Assembly: GCA_934661735.1 (NCBI GenBank)
Contig: CAKUJN010000109.1
Coordinates: 1 to 6,110 of the forward strand
Direction of reading: 5' to 3'
Source: an uncultured Oscillospiraceae bacterium
GTDB taxonomy: Bacteria; Bacillota; Clostridia; Oscillospirales; Oscillospiraceae
DNA: 6,110 bases
The notes under the pieces are model-generated. The model did no database searches. It was not told the DNA's origin and saw only the letters and a program-made list of their open reading frames with translations. Positions 6,099 to 6,110 of this stretch are shown here, in pieces; positions within the stretch are counted from its first letter, which is position 1, and each line of letters begins with the position of its first letter. Both the position numbers and the translations under genes were made by a program.

Positions 6099-6110
6099 AC
6101 CCCTTGCGGG

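Overview
The window is a chromosomal piece of a GC-rich Gram-positive bacterium, most likely a gut-type member of the Clostridia (Oscillospiraceae/Ruminococcaceae-like). The grounds are: a MutL with the C-terminal endonuclease domain and a Bacillus/Clostridium-style clamp motif, which implies a MutH-less, methylation-independent mismatch repair system; strong GGAGG-type ribosome binding sites; and intergenic DNA built from short palindromic repeats of the TGTAGGGGC kind that I associate with this group. The taxonomic call is inference; nothing here names a species.

Layout: all three genes lie on the minus strand and read right to left. Positions 5943-6110 hold the upstream region of mutS: a strong Shine-Dalgarno, a 9-bp AT-rich dyad touching it, a two-hairpin repeat and a TGTAGGGGC-type element that runs to the edge. 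mutS (3345-5942) is followed after 17 bases by a small membrane protein gene of the CPBP (CAAX protease/bacteriocin-processing) family (2623-3327), then after 51 bases by mutL (592-2571). The spacing and the absence of a convincing terminator suggest one transcript, mutS-CPBP-mutL. Positions 1-591 contain no gene I can support; they are a mosaic of inverted and tandem structured repeats.

How it works together: MutS recognises mismatches through its Phe-X-Glu motif, recruits MutL, and MutL nicks the DNA with its own endonuclease. Both proteins carry an apparent sliding-clamp binding motif. All diagnostic motifs of both are intact, so the organism should be mismatch-repair proficient. The CPBP protein has its full set of putative catalytic residues; its relation to mismatch repair is unknown and may be only positional.

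I did not find a new protein system. The most notable part is the non-coding flanks. A two-hairpin element occurs twice on the plus strand downstream of mutL (with a compensatory base-pair change between the copies) and a third time, inverted, upstream of mutS, so related repeats of opposite orientation bracket the mismatch repair operon.
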